Shown here one piece after another: positions 7,240-14,685 of a stretch of DNA of 19,721 bases. The number at the start of each line of letters is the position of its first letter. Position 1 is the stretch's first letter. The position numbers and the translations under genes were made by a program. The DNA is from Gudongella sp034006985 (GTDB lineage Bacteria > Bacillota > Clostridia > Tissierellales > Tissierellaceae): positions 1-19,721 of the forward strand of contig JAVERT010000032.1 of the NCBI GenBank assembly GCA_034006985.1, read 5' to 3'. Under the pieces are notes generated by a model. It did no database searches, had not been told where the DNA came from, and saw only the letters and a list, made by a program, of their open reading frames with translations.

Positions 7240-7736
7240 GATTGTCCACCTCTTATCGCGTCATAACTTATCGGCGTCTTTGCACCGTGTGATATCGCCG
7301 CCGCGCTCCATGTTTCCTCTTGGTACCCCTCAGAGTAAATCTTGATGCCGTGCTGAACTGCTCCGATCCTGCGGGCCGCCAGACGCGTCTTTACCACGCG
7401 CGTGCCGAACCATTTCTTGGCCAGGATGTTCCGGTTGTACGACCGCATCAGATCAACGGTACTCGTGATATCTTTTCCCTGTTCGCCCAGGGTCGCAGCC
7501 AGACAGCTGTAATCGCACTCAGAATACGGCAAGTTAGGGTAGTTCTCGAGGATGAACTCCGCCAAGTCCAAGTCCAGCTCCTCGAGGATCGCGGCATTTT
7601 CCAAATCCAGGCACTCCACGACACGATCCTTGTTGTATTCGACCGCCTTCACGAGGGCGTATGCCGTGCCATAGACTACGGCTTCCTGTGTATCTCTGTC
7701 CGCCAGTACTGGCGCATAGTTATCAGCAGGTTCCAT
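7236..7736 (-). CDS. Uncharacterised soluble protein, 166 aa
   Basis: No known family is recognised. The sequence starts MEPADNYAPVLADRD, is acidic and helical in its first 100 residues (for example LENAAILEELDLDLAEFI), then becomes basic around 115-135 (AKKWFGTRVVKTRLAARR). It has no transmembrane segment or signal peptide. The start at 7736 is preferred because AGGAGG lies exactly six bases upstream. An in-frame ATG two codons earlier abuts that site and is less likely. The gene overlaps the end of the preceding membrane-protein gene by 14 bases. Its position between membrane components and the ATPase suggests a cytoplasmic assembly component, but this is inference from order only. Confidence 0.65.
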   Translation of the reverse strand: MEPADNYAPVLADRDTQEAVVYGTAYALVKAVEYNKDRVVECLDLENAAILEELDLDLAEFILENYPNLPYSECDYSCLAATLGEQGKDITSTVDLMRSYNRNILAKKWFGTRVVKTRLAARRIGAVQHGIKIYSEGYQEETWSAAAISHGAKTPISYDAIRGGQS

Positions 7737-8577
7737 GGTCATCCTCCTGGACCCGGCGCTGTCTGGCCGCCTGCACATCTCTTAACAACTGGTCATTCAG
7801 CGCCTTCTGCTCCACATCCAGATCCAGCATCTCCCTGATCAGCTCGCCGGCACCGGAGTACTTGGCATTGATTGCCTCGAGGCGAAGACGGGTGATCTCC
7901 GTCCTGCAGCGTGCGGCATCTATGATGGCGTCACGGTGGGCATCCTTGATCTCGTAGATCCTGACAGGATCGGCCTCCTCACACTCACACATTAGGTACA
8001 CATAACGCTCTACCCAGGGATTCCACAGGTACCTCGGCTCTCTAGACACGATTACATCATCCTTTCTAATGGTCCTAGACCCGAACCTCCCCCAGTGTGC
8101 CTGAACGGTGTCATGATACGCATACGAGACGGGATATGCACAGTTCACCTTGCTTTTCAGCGCCCAGCTTTCCGCCCTGACGGTACGTGTGAGATATGTC
8201 CTTCTGATATCCATCTGAAGAGGGTGCCGGATCCCGAGCAGAACAGAGCGCCAAATCGCCCCGGGCGACTGCGGCATAATGTAATGACTGCCATCGTGAT
8301 AGTAGTGAACGATATAGTGCGCCCATTCCTCGTCGGATTCCAGGTCGTACTCGACGATGGAGAGCGTGTCACCTGGGCGCGAGAGTAGATGACCTATGAT
8401 GTAAAAGCCGCACGCTGTCAGGCCCCCCATCGCCCATGCTGTCGAGGACAGCAGCTGCAGATTCATAACATCACCTACAATCATACCGATAACCCAAACC
8501 AGGACTAATATGCCCCAACATGGGTCGAAGAACGGGAATACGGAGTGTGTGAATACGCGACCGTACCACCCTATCAC
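7723..8577 (-). CDS. Membrane-anchored protein with cytoplasmic charged domain, 284 aa
   Basis: Two hydrophobic segments (residues about 21-37 and 46-65) are followed by a soluble domain of about 215 residues. That domain is rich in W, Y and H (for example HYIVHYYHDGSHYI) and has a helical, E/R-rich, coiled-coil-like tail (about 215-275). I recognise no family. The start is uncertain. The GTG at 8577 lacks a ribosome site. The in-frame upstream codons to 8622 encode another hydrophobic helix (LELEILLIGVAAIFAV) just after a GGGGTGGTG site, but there is no ATG, GTG or TTG there. An ATG at 8466 (MNLQLL) has AGGTGAT upstream. The anchored-plus-cytoplasmic layout next to an ATPase operon suggests an inner-membrane assembly component. 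Confidence 0.6.
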   Translation of the reverse strand: MIGWYGRVFTHSVFPFFDPCWGILVLVWVIGMIVGDVMNLQLLSSTAWAMGGLTACGFYIIGHLLSRPGDTLSIVEYDLESDEEWAHYIVHYYHDGSHYIMPQSPGAIWRSVLLGIRHPLQMDIRRTYLTRTVRAESWALKSKVNCAYPVSYAYHDTVQAHWGRFGSRTIRKDDVIVSREPRYLWNPWVERYVYLMCECEEADPVRIYEIKDAHRDAIIDAARCRTEITRLRLEAINAKYSGAGELIREMLDLDVEQKALNDQLLRDVQAARQRRVQEDDHGTC

Positions 8578-8626
8578 TGCGAATATTGCAGCGACGCCAA
8601 TCAGAAGAATCTCTAATTCTAACGTG

Positions 8627-8797
8627 TCACCACCCCAAGATAACCGTGACTATCCACGATCCTCCGAACAGCATCATCTTCCAGAGGTTCCGGTTCCACG
8701 CATGATACACCAGTAGGCCCAGGAGCGCGAACTTAACGCATGGAGGGCCCCATATCGTAATCCAGTTAACGAAATCGAACGACCCCAAGAGATCCAT
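8627..8797 (-). CDS. Small membrane protein, 56 aa
   Basis: The peptide begins MDLLGSFDFVNWITIWGPP. It contains two short hydrophobic helices (about residues 12-33 and 39-55) separated by a polar turn with a WNRN motif. The ATG overlaps the stop of the preceding gene by one base (TGATG), so it is translationally coupled. Its size, and its place after the large 613-aa membrane protein, resemble those of minor or major membrane proteins in enveloped or filamentous viruses. No homology can be asserted from sequence alone. Confidence 0.6.
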   Translation of the reverse strand: MDLLGSFDFVNWITIWGPPCVKFALLGLLVYHAWNRNLWKMMLFGGSWIVTVILGW

Positions 8798-9018
8798 CAG
8801 ATCGCCCCCTGCGTCAACGCCGCTATCGCGATGACCACAGCCACCGCCGTAAGAGCAAGCAGCGGCCGCTGGACGGCTAATTGTGCAAACCTTGTCACGG
8901 CAGTGATGACGGCCCTTATGGCGGCCAGACGGACCAGCGAGGCCACTGCGGCAATGGCGATCACGATCACGATGATCAGACTCGCAGGATCTATCAGAAC
9001 CACCCTCCTGATAACCAC
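8797..9018 (-). CDS. Small hydrophobic protein, 73 aa
   Basis: This is an extremely aliphatic protein rich in I, V, A and L, with hydrophobic segments at about residues 12-36 and 50-71. The middle is amphipathic and carries several arginines. The start is a GTG; 9018 overlaps the end of the previous gene by 25 bases. A second GTG at 9003 directly abuts AGGAGG and is a less likely start. It is followed by a TGATG junction. Small two-helix proteins of this kind can be coat or holin-like proteins, but no family signature is seen. Confidence 0.5.
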   Translation of the reverse strand: MVIRRVVLIDPASLIIVIVIAIAAVASLVRLAAIRAVITAVTRFAQLAVQRPLLALTAVAVVIAIAALTQGAI

Positions 9019-10835
9019 GATCCAACCGTCTCTATGACGGATGCGATCGCGGCGGCGGCCAGCAGACCGATTATGAGTGCGACGATGCCAGTTATGATGG
9101 CAATTGGAGATCTCATGTACGCTCCGAGGCCTATCAAGAGAGCTCCACCCGCAACAAGAATCGTCTGTATGATTGACGTGAGGGAGGAAGCCCTAGCCAT
9201 ATCGTCTCCGCGGTGACTCTCGAGGACCTCTGGGTCTATGATATCGATATCGGACACCTCTAGCTCAACCGTGGTGACGATCTCACCGCCATACATGAGC
9301 TCGTAGGCATAGAGGTCCGCTCCGGCAGCCAGTGTGCCCAGCCTGCATGACTCTATGCCGACCTCGTTGTCCCATGACGATAGTGTTTCCGGATCGGTAT
9401 CCCAGATTGCCACTATAGCCTGTCTGGATGTCTCGTTGCTGCCCTCTGCGATGGTTGTATCCTGGCAGAAGAACGGGGTGTAGATGGCGTTCTCGGCGAT
9501 CTCCCTTCCGTCCTCATCGATGATGTCACCACGGATGTACAGACTGAGGCTTCCGGGTGTCAGAACATAGTTCCCGGTCTTGATGTCGCTGTGCTGCTTG
9601 TAGTAATCTGCAAGTTGCTCAAGCGCCAGGACAGTGATTATCTCCTGCTGGGCCTGCGATAGCTGGACGTTCTCGTATGTCTCCGGCACGGTTAGCGTGG
9701 TGAGATACGCGGAAGCGGCCCCGGCGCGGTCGTAGATGTTCCAAACGCTGGTCGATGCAGATACGGAGGCTACCATTACGGACATGATGGAGTTCCGGAG
9801 GTCATCGTACTCGGCGAGGAGTCCAGTCATATCCTCTGTCTGCGCGGATGCGTCGTCGGGTATTATGGAGACATTCACCGTGTTGTACTGATAGCCATCA
9901 GACAGCAGGATCCCATCGTCGTACTGGAGCAAGCGGGAATTCGTTCCGTACTCCATGACCATGGAAGCGTAGACAGGGGCCGCATCGACCTCGAAGACCT
10001 CCAGTATGTTACCGAAATACTGGCGTCCCGTCTGCAGTTCGTATACGCCATCCGTCCAACCGTCGATATCCTCAAGGTCGTTCGAACCTTCGTTCAGGGA
10101 GTAGGTCTCCGATGTGTAGACATTGCGGATCGTTGCTGATCCGCCGTAGACGATGAGGTCCCCTGCGGCGACATAAACACGGTCGGCGGCGCTTGACGTT
10201 ACGGTCGTTGACGTTCCGAGGGTCGCTCCCCAATTCGTCTTCGATGTGAACTTAGTCGCACCAAGAGTAAACTCCAAGGCCATCTTGTTTGAATATCTCT
10301 CAATGCCGTTCCAAGTGTCCAAAGCATCAGAGACCAGCTGGTAATTCTGATTTATCTGGGCGGCGGCATTCATCATCATATATTCTGAGTTGTGATAGAC
10401 GCCTGATGCCAGGAGTATGTCGGTAGGGGAATACGTCTCGTCCTCCCCCCAAAGCTCAGATGCGGCAAGCTCGGCCTGACGGACCCAATGCTCCTGCGTG
10501 AGAGTCCAGATCTGGGCATAGTTGGACATGGCATTGGTTGATGCGGCGAGACCGGCACCTATGCTATTGGCCACAGCCGCCGCTTCTTTCCCTCTGGCTT
10601 CCGCATTGTTCGCTGTATCGTCGGTGTGCCCGATTCCCCATCCTATCACTCCTCCGACGAGCGCTCCTAGCGCGAATGCGACGATGACATTAGCCAAGAG
10701 GAACGTCGTCGTGATAACGAACCCGTCCACATCGGTCTCATTCTCTTCTTTTACGATGACAGCTCCACCGACTGCCACGACGAGCAATATCGTGGCCATT
10801 GTGGCTGCCAGTATCTTCGTATTCGTGTTGCTCAT
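8994..10835 (-). CDS. Large membrane protein with terminal hydrophobic segments, 613 aa
   Basis: The N-terminus carries two hydrophobic segments: residues 8-28, and a glycine-zipper-like 39-69 containing GALVGGVIGWGIG. A soluble region of nearly 480 residues follows, then two hydrophobic segments at the C-terminus (557-573 and 578-598). The first part of the soluble region (about 75-205) is helical, Ala/Asn-rich and coiled-coil-like. The rest is mixed beta/alpha with many acidic and Thr/Ser residues and only two cysteines. No known domain is recognised. The start at 10835 overlaps the previous stop (ATGA); the frame is open further upstream to 10901 but those residues are not protein-like. 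It is the largest protein without InlB repeats in the block and is followed by two tiny membrane proteins. This makes it a candidate spike, fusion or pore component of a virion or transfer apparatus. Function is inferred from position only. Confidence 0.65.
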   Translation of the reverse strand: MSNTNTKILAATMATILLVVAVGGAVIVKEENETDVDGFVITTTFLLANVIVAFALGALVGGVIGWGIGHTDDTANNAEARGKEAAAVANSIGAGLAASTNAMSNYAQIWTLTQEHWVRQAELAASELWGEDETYSPTDILLASGVYHNSEYMMMNAAAQINQNYQLVSDALDTWNGIERYSNKMALEFTLGATKFTSKTNWGATLGTSTTVTSSAADRVYVAAGDLIVYGGSATIRNVYTSETYSLNEGSNDLEDIDGWTDGVYELQTGRQYFGNILEVFEVDAAPVYASMVMEYGTNSRLLQYDDGILLSDGYQYNTVNVSIIPDDASAQTEDMTGLLAEYDDLRNSIMSVMVASVSASTSVWNIYDRAGAASAYLTTLTVPETYENVQLSQAQQEIITVLALEQLADYYKQHSDIKTGNYVLTPGSLSLYIRGDIIDEDGREIAENAIYTPFFCQDTTIAEGSNETSRQAIVAIWDTDPETLSSWDNEVGIESCRLGTLAAGADLYAYELMYGGEIVTTVELEVSDIDIIDPEVLESHRGDDMARASSLTSIIQTILVAGGALLIGLGAYMRSPIAIITGIVALIIGLLAAAAIASVIETVGSWLSGGWF

Positions 10836-13411
10836 ATCAGGAACCTCACCACTATGATCGCAGCCAGAAGACTGATGATTACACCAATTATGAGCATCCA
10901 ATCAATGCTGGATTCGGAATCGTCCTCATCTCCAGGGTCGGCTGGGCCTCCAGGGTCGGCTGGGGCCGATATGGAGTAGGTGTATGATGATGCATACGTG
11001 GACCCGGTCAGGACCGTGGACACGGTGATCGTACCAGAGGCCGCACCCTCGTAATCGTGCGCGAAGACTCCACCATACCCCGTGAAATCATCGGAGCCGT
11101 CACCCCATACGATGGTCGAGCTCCCTGCACTGTACGGGGACGCAAGAGTGACTGTCATTACAGTGCCACCTATGGATATGGTGTAGTGGGGTGCCCACTG
11201 AGCCTGTATGGTCACGTCGTCCGTGATTGGCGTGGATGGCGTCCATGTAGACCCTCCCACGAGCTTCCATCCGGTGAAGATATGCGCCTGCCTCACAGGG
11301 GGCACCGGGGCGGAAACAGTGGATCCTGACGACACGCTGAGGGACGGAGCGGAGCCTGTCCCGCCGTTGAGCGAGAATGTGACCATCACGGTGGAAGACG
11401 TGGACTCCTCCCAGACTGCGTAGAATGTCTTTGCGGACGTTATCCTAACGGCGTCTCCTAGGTCGTAATCCGCCGTCGAAGACCCGGACGAGTTGGACCA
11501 TCCTACGAGCGAGCTTCCGGAGAGAGTGAATCCGTAGTAGGGAAGGACCACGTACTTGCCAGATTGGACATTCTGGTTCAGGGTTCCTGTGCCGCCGTTG
11601 TTGTTGAATGTAGCCTTGTATGTAGTGGTCCCGTCGGCCACCCAATAGGCTACCATGTGAACGGAACCCTGGACGGGATAGATGTACCCCAATGCGTAGA
11701 TCTCTGTGGGAGATCCGAGACTGTAGAATCCTCTGAGTGCGTAACCGGATTTGCTGAGACCGTCCACCGGCAAGGTGGCGACCCCATTCGCCTCGGCGAT
11801 GTATGCTGTCGTGCCTGTGCCGCCGTCAGCGTCGATGATTACGATGTTGGGTATAGATGTCCAGTACGCCTTGACGTTCGTATCTCCGACCACTGTGTAT
11901 AATGACCCCCGGGGGAACACAGCCGGGGAGCCGTTCACACTGATCTGCCAGCCGGCAAGGTCGTATCCCGACCTGGTGAACCCTTCGGGCGGGAGCAGGA
12001 TGGCGTTTCCCTCCTGTATTTCCTGCATCGACGCGACTGAGCCGGAGCCGCCGTTCGCGTTGAATGTCACGGTGTAGGTCTCTTTGTGTTCAGCGACGGT
12101 GATGATCCACGAGATAGATACCTCCCCCGGGGAGAACAGAACCGTACTCGTTAAATGAACATGGACATCATACACTCCAACCCCCGTGGGTGTTCCAGAG
12201 AAAATCGGAGGATAGGCCTCATTGAATGACAGCCAGTTGGGTTTCTCATCACATACAATCTGCCAACTGGCATCCTCCCAATTCGGGGAGTACGTGTACA
12301 AGACGCCGACCTGACCGGTGGCGGGTGCGATGGTGTCTATGTTATCGGGGATCTCCACCCAAACAGCATAGAGCGTGGCTGATGCGGACGGGGCGTAAGA
12401 GCCTCCGATGGAGACTTGCGTTCCACTGGGGGATCCGACCGCCCATGCCGCCTGATAGTATCCGGTTAAGGTGAATCCCGTCGAGGGCAGCGTTATCTCG
12501 TTACCAGATACGACCATCTGATTCGGAACCGTCCCCGCGCCACCATTGGCATCAAATGTGACGGTATATGTAGGATTCACCTCGGTCCAGACTGCATATA
12601 GAGTTTTTGTTGTACTACTAGATGTGACGGAAATGGAATCCCCGCCATGATACTGGGCCTCAGTAGCATTGCTATTAAGAGACCATCCTAGGAAGGTGTA
12701 TCCGCTCCGGACAGGAGTTGTGGATTTGACGGTAAATGTATGTGAGTTCTGGTTGGAGGCATATGTACTGGTAGACGATCCCGATCCACCGTTAGGATTG
12801 TAGCTCAAAGTAAAGGTGTATTCGATGTCCCATAGTGCATAAAGTGTAATGTCTGATGCCACTGTGTAATCATCACCTGTACCACCAACCCGTGTACCAC
12901 CAGTAGGGGCCGTGTACCACCCTAGGAATGGGCATCCATCGTAAGTTCCAGGGGTCTTGAGTTGTATAACAGCTCCTGAATACTGAGTGTCTATTCCGCC
13001 CATCATTGTACCATGGGGGTTGTTGTATGTGACAGTGTACTGCGTTGGTTGTTCCGATACTACTGTGACGGTCCAAGACACATCCTCATTCTGCGATGCG
13101 CTGGACGCGTGCATGACTATATTGTATGTTCCGACAGCATTAGCTGTCCCATTGATGAGCGGTCCCCATTGGTCGAACGTGATCCAAGAGGGAAGGCTGA
13201 CCACTGTCCACGTCTGTCCGACGCTCTGAGAGTATGTCAGATTGGCGATGTATGTATCTCCAACGACAACTGTGGCGTTTACACCATCTGATTTGATGAC
13301 TGTTGCTCCATCGGCGCCCGTATCCTCCTGGGAGGCCGTCGCAAGTGCGGGGGTCAAGGCTAGGAGCGCCAGAAGCAAGACCATTATCACATTTTTGTTA
13401 ATTTTTGCCAT
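10832..13411 (-). CDS. Cell-surface protein with seven InlB-type repeats, Ig and PKD-like domains, 859 aa
   Basis: A signal peptide (residues 8-27, ending ALATASQ) leads into a putative Ig domain (about 45-118, with LPSWITFD and NGTANAVGTYNI). InlB/Flg_new repeats follow at about 124-194, 199-275 and 281-351. A second Ig domain (352-440, with FSGTPTGVGVYDV) interrupts the series, and four more repeats lie at about 445-517, 521-590, 597-667 and 675-739. Each repeat shows the N-x-NGG-x-G start, a GY-x-x-x-GW centre and a final YA-x-W or variant. A PKD-like domain with VWGDGSDD (768-775) follows. A Pro/Gly/Asp linker leads to a C-terminal membrane anchor (838-858) ending in RFLI. The start has GGTGATTTT directly before the ATG. 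Such proteins are exposed adhesins or receptors. In this operon it could be a virion- or host-surface attachment protein. The anchor is followed by no sorting motif. Confidence 0.85.
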   Translation of the reverse strand: MAKINKNVIMVLLLALLALTPALATASQEDTGADGATVIKSDGVNATVVVGDTYIANLTYSQSVGQTWTVVSLPSWITFDQWGPLINGTANAVGTYNIVMHASSASQNEDVSWTVTVVSEQPTQYTVTYNNPHGTMMGGIDTQYSGAVIQLKTPGTYDGCPFLGWYTAPTGGTRVGGTGDDYTVASDITLYALWDIEYTFTLSYNPNGGSGSSTSTYASNQNSHTFTVKSTTPVRSGYTFLGWSLNSNATEAQYHGGDSISVTSSSTTKTLYAVWTEVNPTYTVTFDANGGAGTVPNQMVVSGNEITLPSTGFTLTGYYQAAWAVGSPSGTQVSIGGSYAPSASATLYAVWVEIPDNIDTIAPATGQVGVLYTYSPNWEDASWQIVCDEKPNWLSFNEAYPPIFSGTPTGVGVYDVHVHLTSTVLFSPGEVSISWIITVAEHKETYTVTFNANGGSGSVASMQEIQEGNAILLPPEGFTRSGYDLAGWQISVNGSPAVFPRGSLYTVVGDTNVKAYWTSIPNIVIIDADGGTGTTAYIAEANGVATLPVDGLSKSGYALRGFYSLGSPTEIYALGYIYPVQGSVHMVAYWVADGTTTYKATFNNNGGTGTLNQNVQSGKYVVLPYYGFTLSGSSLVGWSNSSGSSTADYDLGDAVRITSAKTFYAVWEESTSSTVMVTFSLNGGTGSAPSLSVSSGSTVSAPVPPVRQAHIFTGWKLVGGSTWTPSTPITDDVTIQAQWAPHYTISIGGTVMTVTLASPYSAGSSTIVWGDGSDDFTGYGGVFAHDYEGAASGTITVSTVLTGSTYASSYTYSISAPADPGGPADPGDEDDSESSIDWMLIIGVIISLLAAIIVVRFLI

Positions 13412-13423
13412 AAAATCACCAGG

Positions 13424-13618
13424 TTAAATCAATAGGGATCCCATCACGAGAACCACAGTCATCAGAATCAGCACGGCGGTGGTCTTCCACCGCCCGGCAG
13501 CCGCGGAGGCGATCGCTCCGAGCCCTATGAAGACGGCCGTGGTCTGGAGGAGTATGTACACAGAGAGTACCACTGCAGACCCCATCAGGGCCGCCACGAA
13601 CAGGGGGATAGGAAGCAT
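13424..13618 (-). CDS. Small membrane protein, 64 aa
   Basis: The peptide begins MLPIPLFVAALMGS and is almost entirely hydrophobic. Helices span about residues 3-38, with a break, and 46-63, separated by a short polar stretch AAAGRWKTT. The start is set at 13618 because that ATG overlaps the previous stop by one base (TGATG). Longer upstream reading in this frame gives a low-complexity arginine/glycine sequence typical of an out-of-frame shadow. It sits between two surface-protein genes. Function unknown; it may be a membrane chaperone or a structural membrane protein. Confidence 0.55.
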   Translation of the reverse strand: MLPIPLFVAALMGSAVVLSVYILLQTTAVFIGLGAIASAAAGRWKTTAVLILMTVVLVMGSLLI

Positions 13619-14685
13619 CAGATCACCCCGATGTATGCCGCATAGACCGATACCAGAGCCACCAGACCCACGAGTCCGCCGGCGATGTACCGACCGGTCA
13701 CCAGCAGGGCCACGGCGGCCAGGCTGGCCAGGCCAACAGCTACCCATGCGACCCACCCTTGATCCGCAGGAGGGGCCTCGACACTGACCTCGTCACTGTA
13801 CATCACAGATCCGGCGCTGTTGGTGACCGTGACGGTCCACTGATAGACTCCCGGCTCGTAGGTATGCGCTGCATAACGTCCTGAGGACTCCGAGCCGTCG
13901 CCCCAATCCCAAGAGACGGTAGCGCCGGGCGTGCTCCCGGCGCTGAACACATAGGATCCTAATCCGGACCCCGGAGTGATAGTGGCATCGACCTCAGGGT
14001 TCGAGGTGAATGCCAGGGCAGGAGTCCAGCCGGCGTAGACTGTGAGGTCGGCAGAGTGCGCGATGAACGTGTAGGGGGTCGTGGCTTCCGCGTCAGTGTA
14101 CCAGCCGGTGAAGTGGTATCCGGCATAGGTGGGGTCCTCCGGAGGGGTCGGGACAGAGCCGTTAGCGAGAGTCTGCTGCTGAGAGGCAGGGTAGCCGCCA
14201 GCGGAGTCGAAGGTGATGGTGTACTCGATAGGGAGGACGGTTATCAGTATATCTGTAGTTGTGACAACTACCTTACCTGGATTAATGACCCCGGTATACA
14301 CCTTGACATGTTCCTTTAGCATTGTGTAAGTGCCGGGGGTTGTGACCGTGCCGGTGAGCGTCACGTATAATCTAGCTCTATATCCAGAGGTGGTATCAGT
14401 GTATCCGCCGCCGTCGTAGGTGCCGGACATCCCCGGAGGAGGTGTACAATTCTTGTTAATACCGCTGTAATACGAATAATTCGAGCTCGATGTGTTGATA
14501 TACGGATGGATGGTCAGACTGTCACCCACTGCCAAAGTCAGGGTACTGGGGACAGATTCTCCCGAGTAGCTATAGGTCGCGGCGGAGACGTCCTCGGATT
14601 CCCCTACCACCGCAGCCGCCGTGGTCAGACAGAGCAGGACGGCCGTGACGGCCGCCATCCGCACGGTAGCCGTCTGCAAAATCAC
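13618..14685 (-). CDS. Anchored surface protein with InlB repeat and PKD domain, 355 aa
   Basis: A signal peptide spans about residues 8-36 (ending EDVSAAT). The N-terminal domain (37-150) is Ser/Thr/Tyr-rich, predicted beta, with a lone cysteine in NKNCTPPPG. One InlB/Flg_new repeat follows at 154-220 (FDSAGGYP, then GYHFTGWYTD and VYAGW). A PKD domain at 223-302 shows WDWGDGSES and the AHTYEPGVYQWTVTVTN strand pair. Two C-terminal membrane helices (312-329 and 333-354) anchor it. The ATG overlaps the stop of the preceding gene (ATGA). Its order of domains matches the 474-aa and 859-aa neighbours, so the three probably work together outside the cell. Specific ligand unknown. Confidence 0.8.
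   Translation of the reverse strand: MILQTATVRMAAVTAVLLCLTTAAAVVGESEDVSAATYSYSGESVPSTLTLAVGDSLTIHPYINTSSSNYSYYSGINKNCTPPPGMSGTYDGGGYTDTTSGYRARLYVTLTGTVTTPGTYTMLKEHVKVYTGVINPGKVVVTTTDILITVLPIEYTITFDSAGGYPASQQQTLANGSVPTPPEDPTYAGYHFTGWYTDAEATTPYTFIAHSADLTVYAGWTPALAFTSNPEVDATITPGSGLGSYVFSAGSTPGATVSWDWGDGSESSGRYAAHTYEPGVYQWTVTVTNSAGSVMYSDEVSVEAPPADQGWVAWVAVGLASLAAVALLVTGRYIAGGLVGLVALVSVYAAYIGVI

Noticed and set aside
8798..9025. Longer version of the 56-aa membrane protein beginning at 9025
   Set aside because: The extra 76 residues are low-complexity R/D/H/S sequence from the opposite codon phase of the hydrophobic 73-aa gene.
10832..13411. Tandem DNA repeat within the 859-aa surface-protein gene
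   Set aside because: The seven repeats are related at protein level only; nucleotide identity between them is too low to call a DNA repeat.
13619..13756. Longer version of the 64-aa membrane protein beginning at 13756
   Set aside because: The extra residues are Arg/Gly/Pro-rich shadow of the overlapping PKD-protein gene, and the TGATG junction marks the real start.
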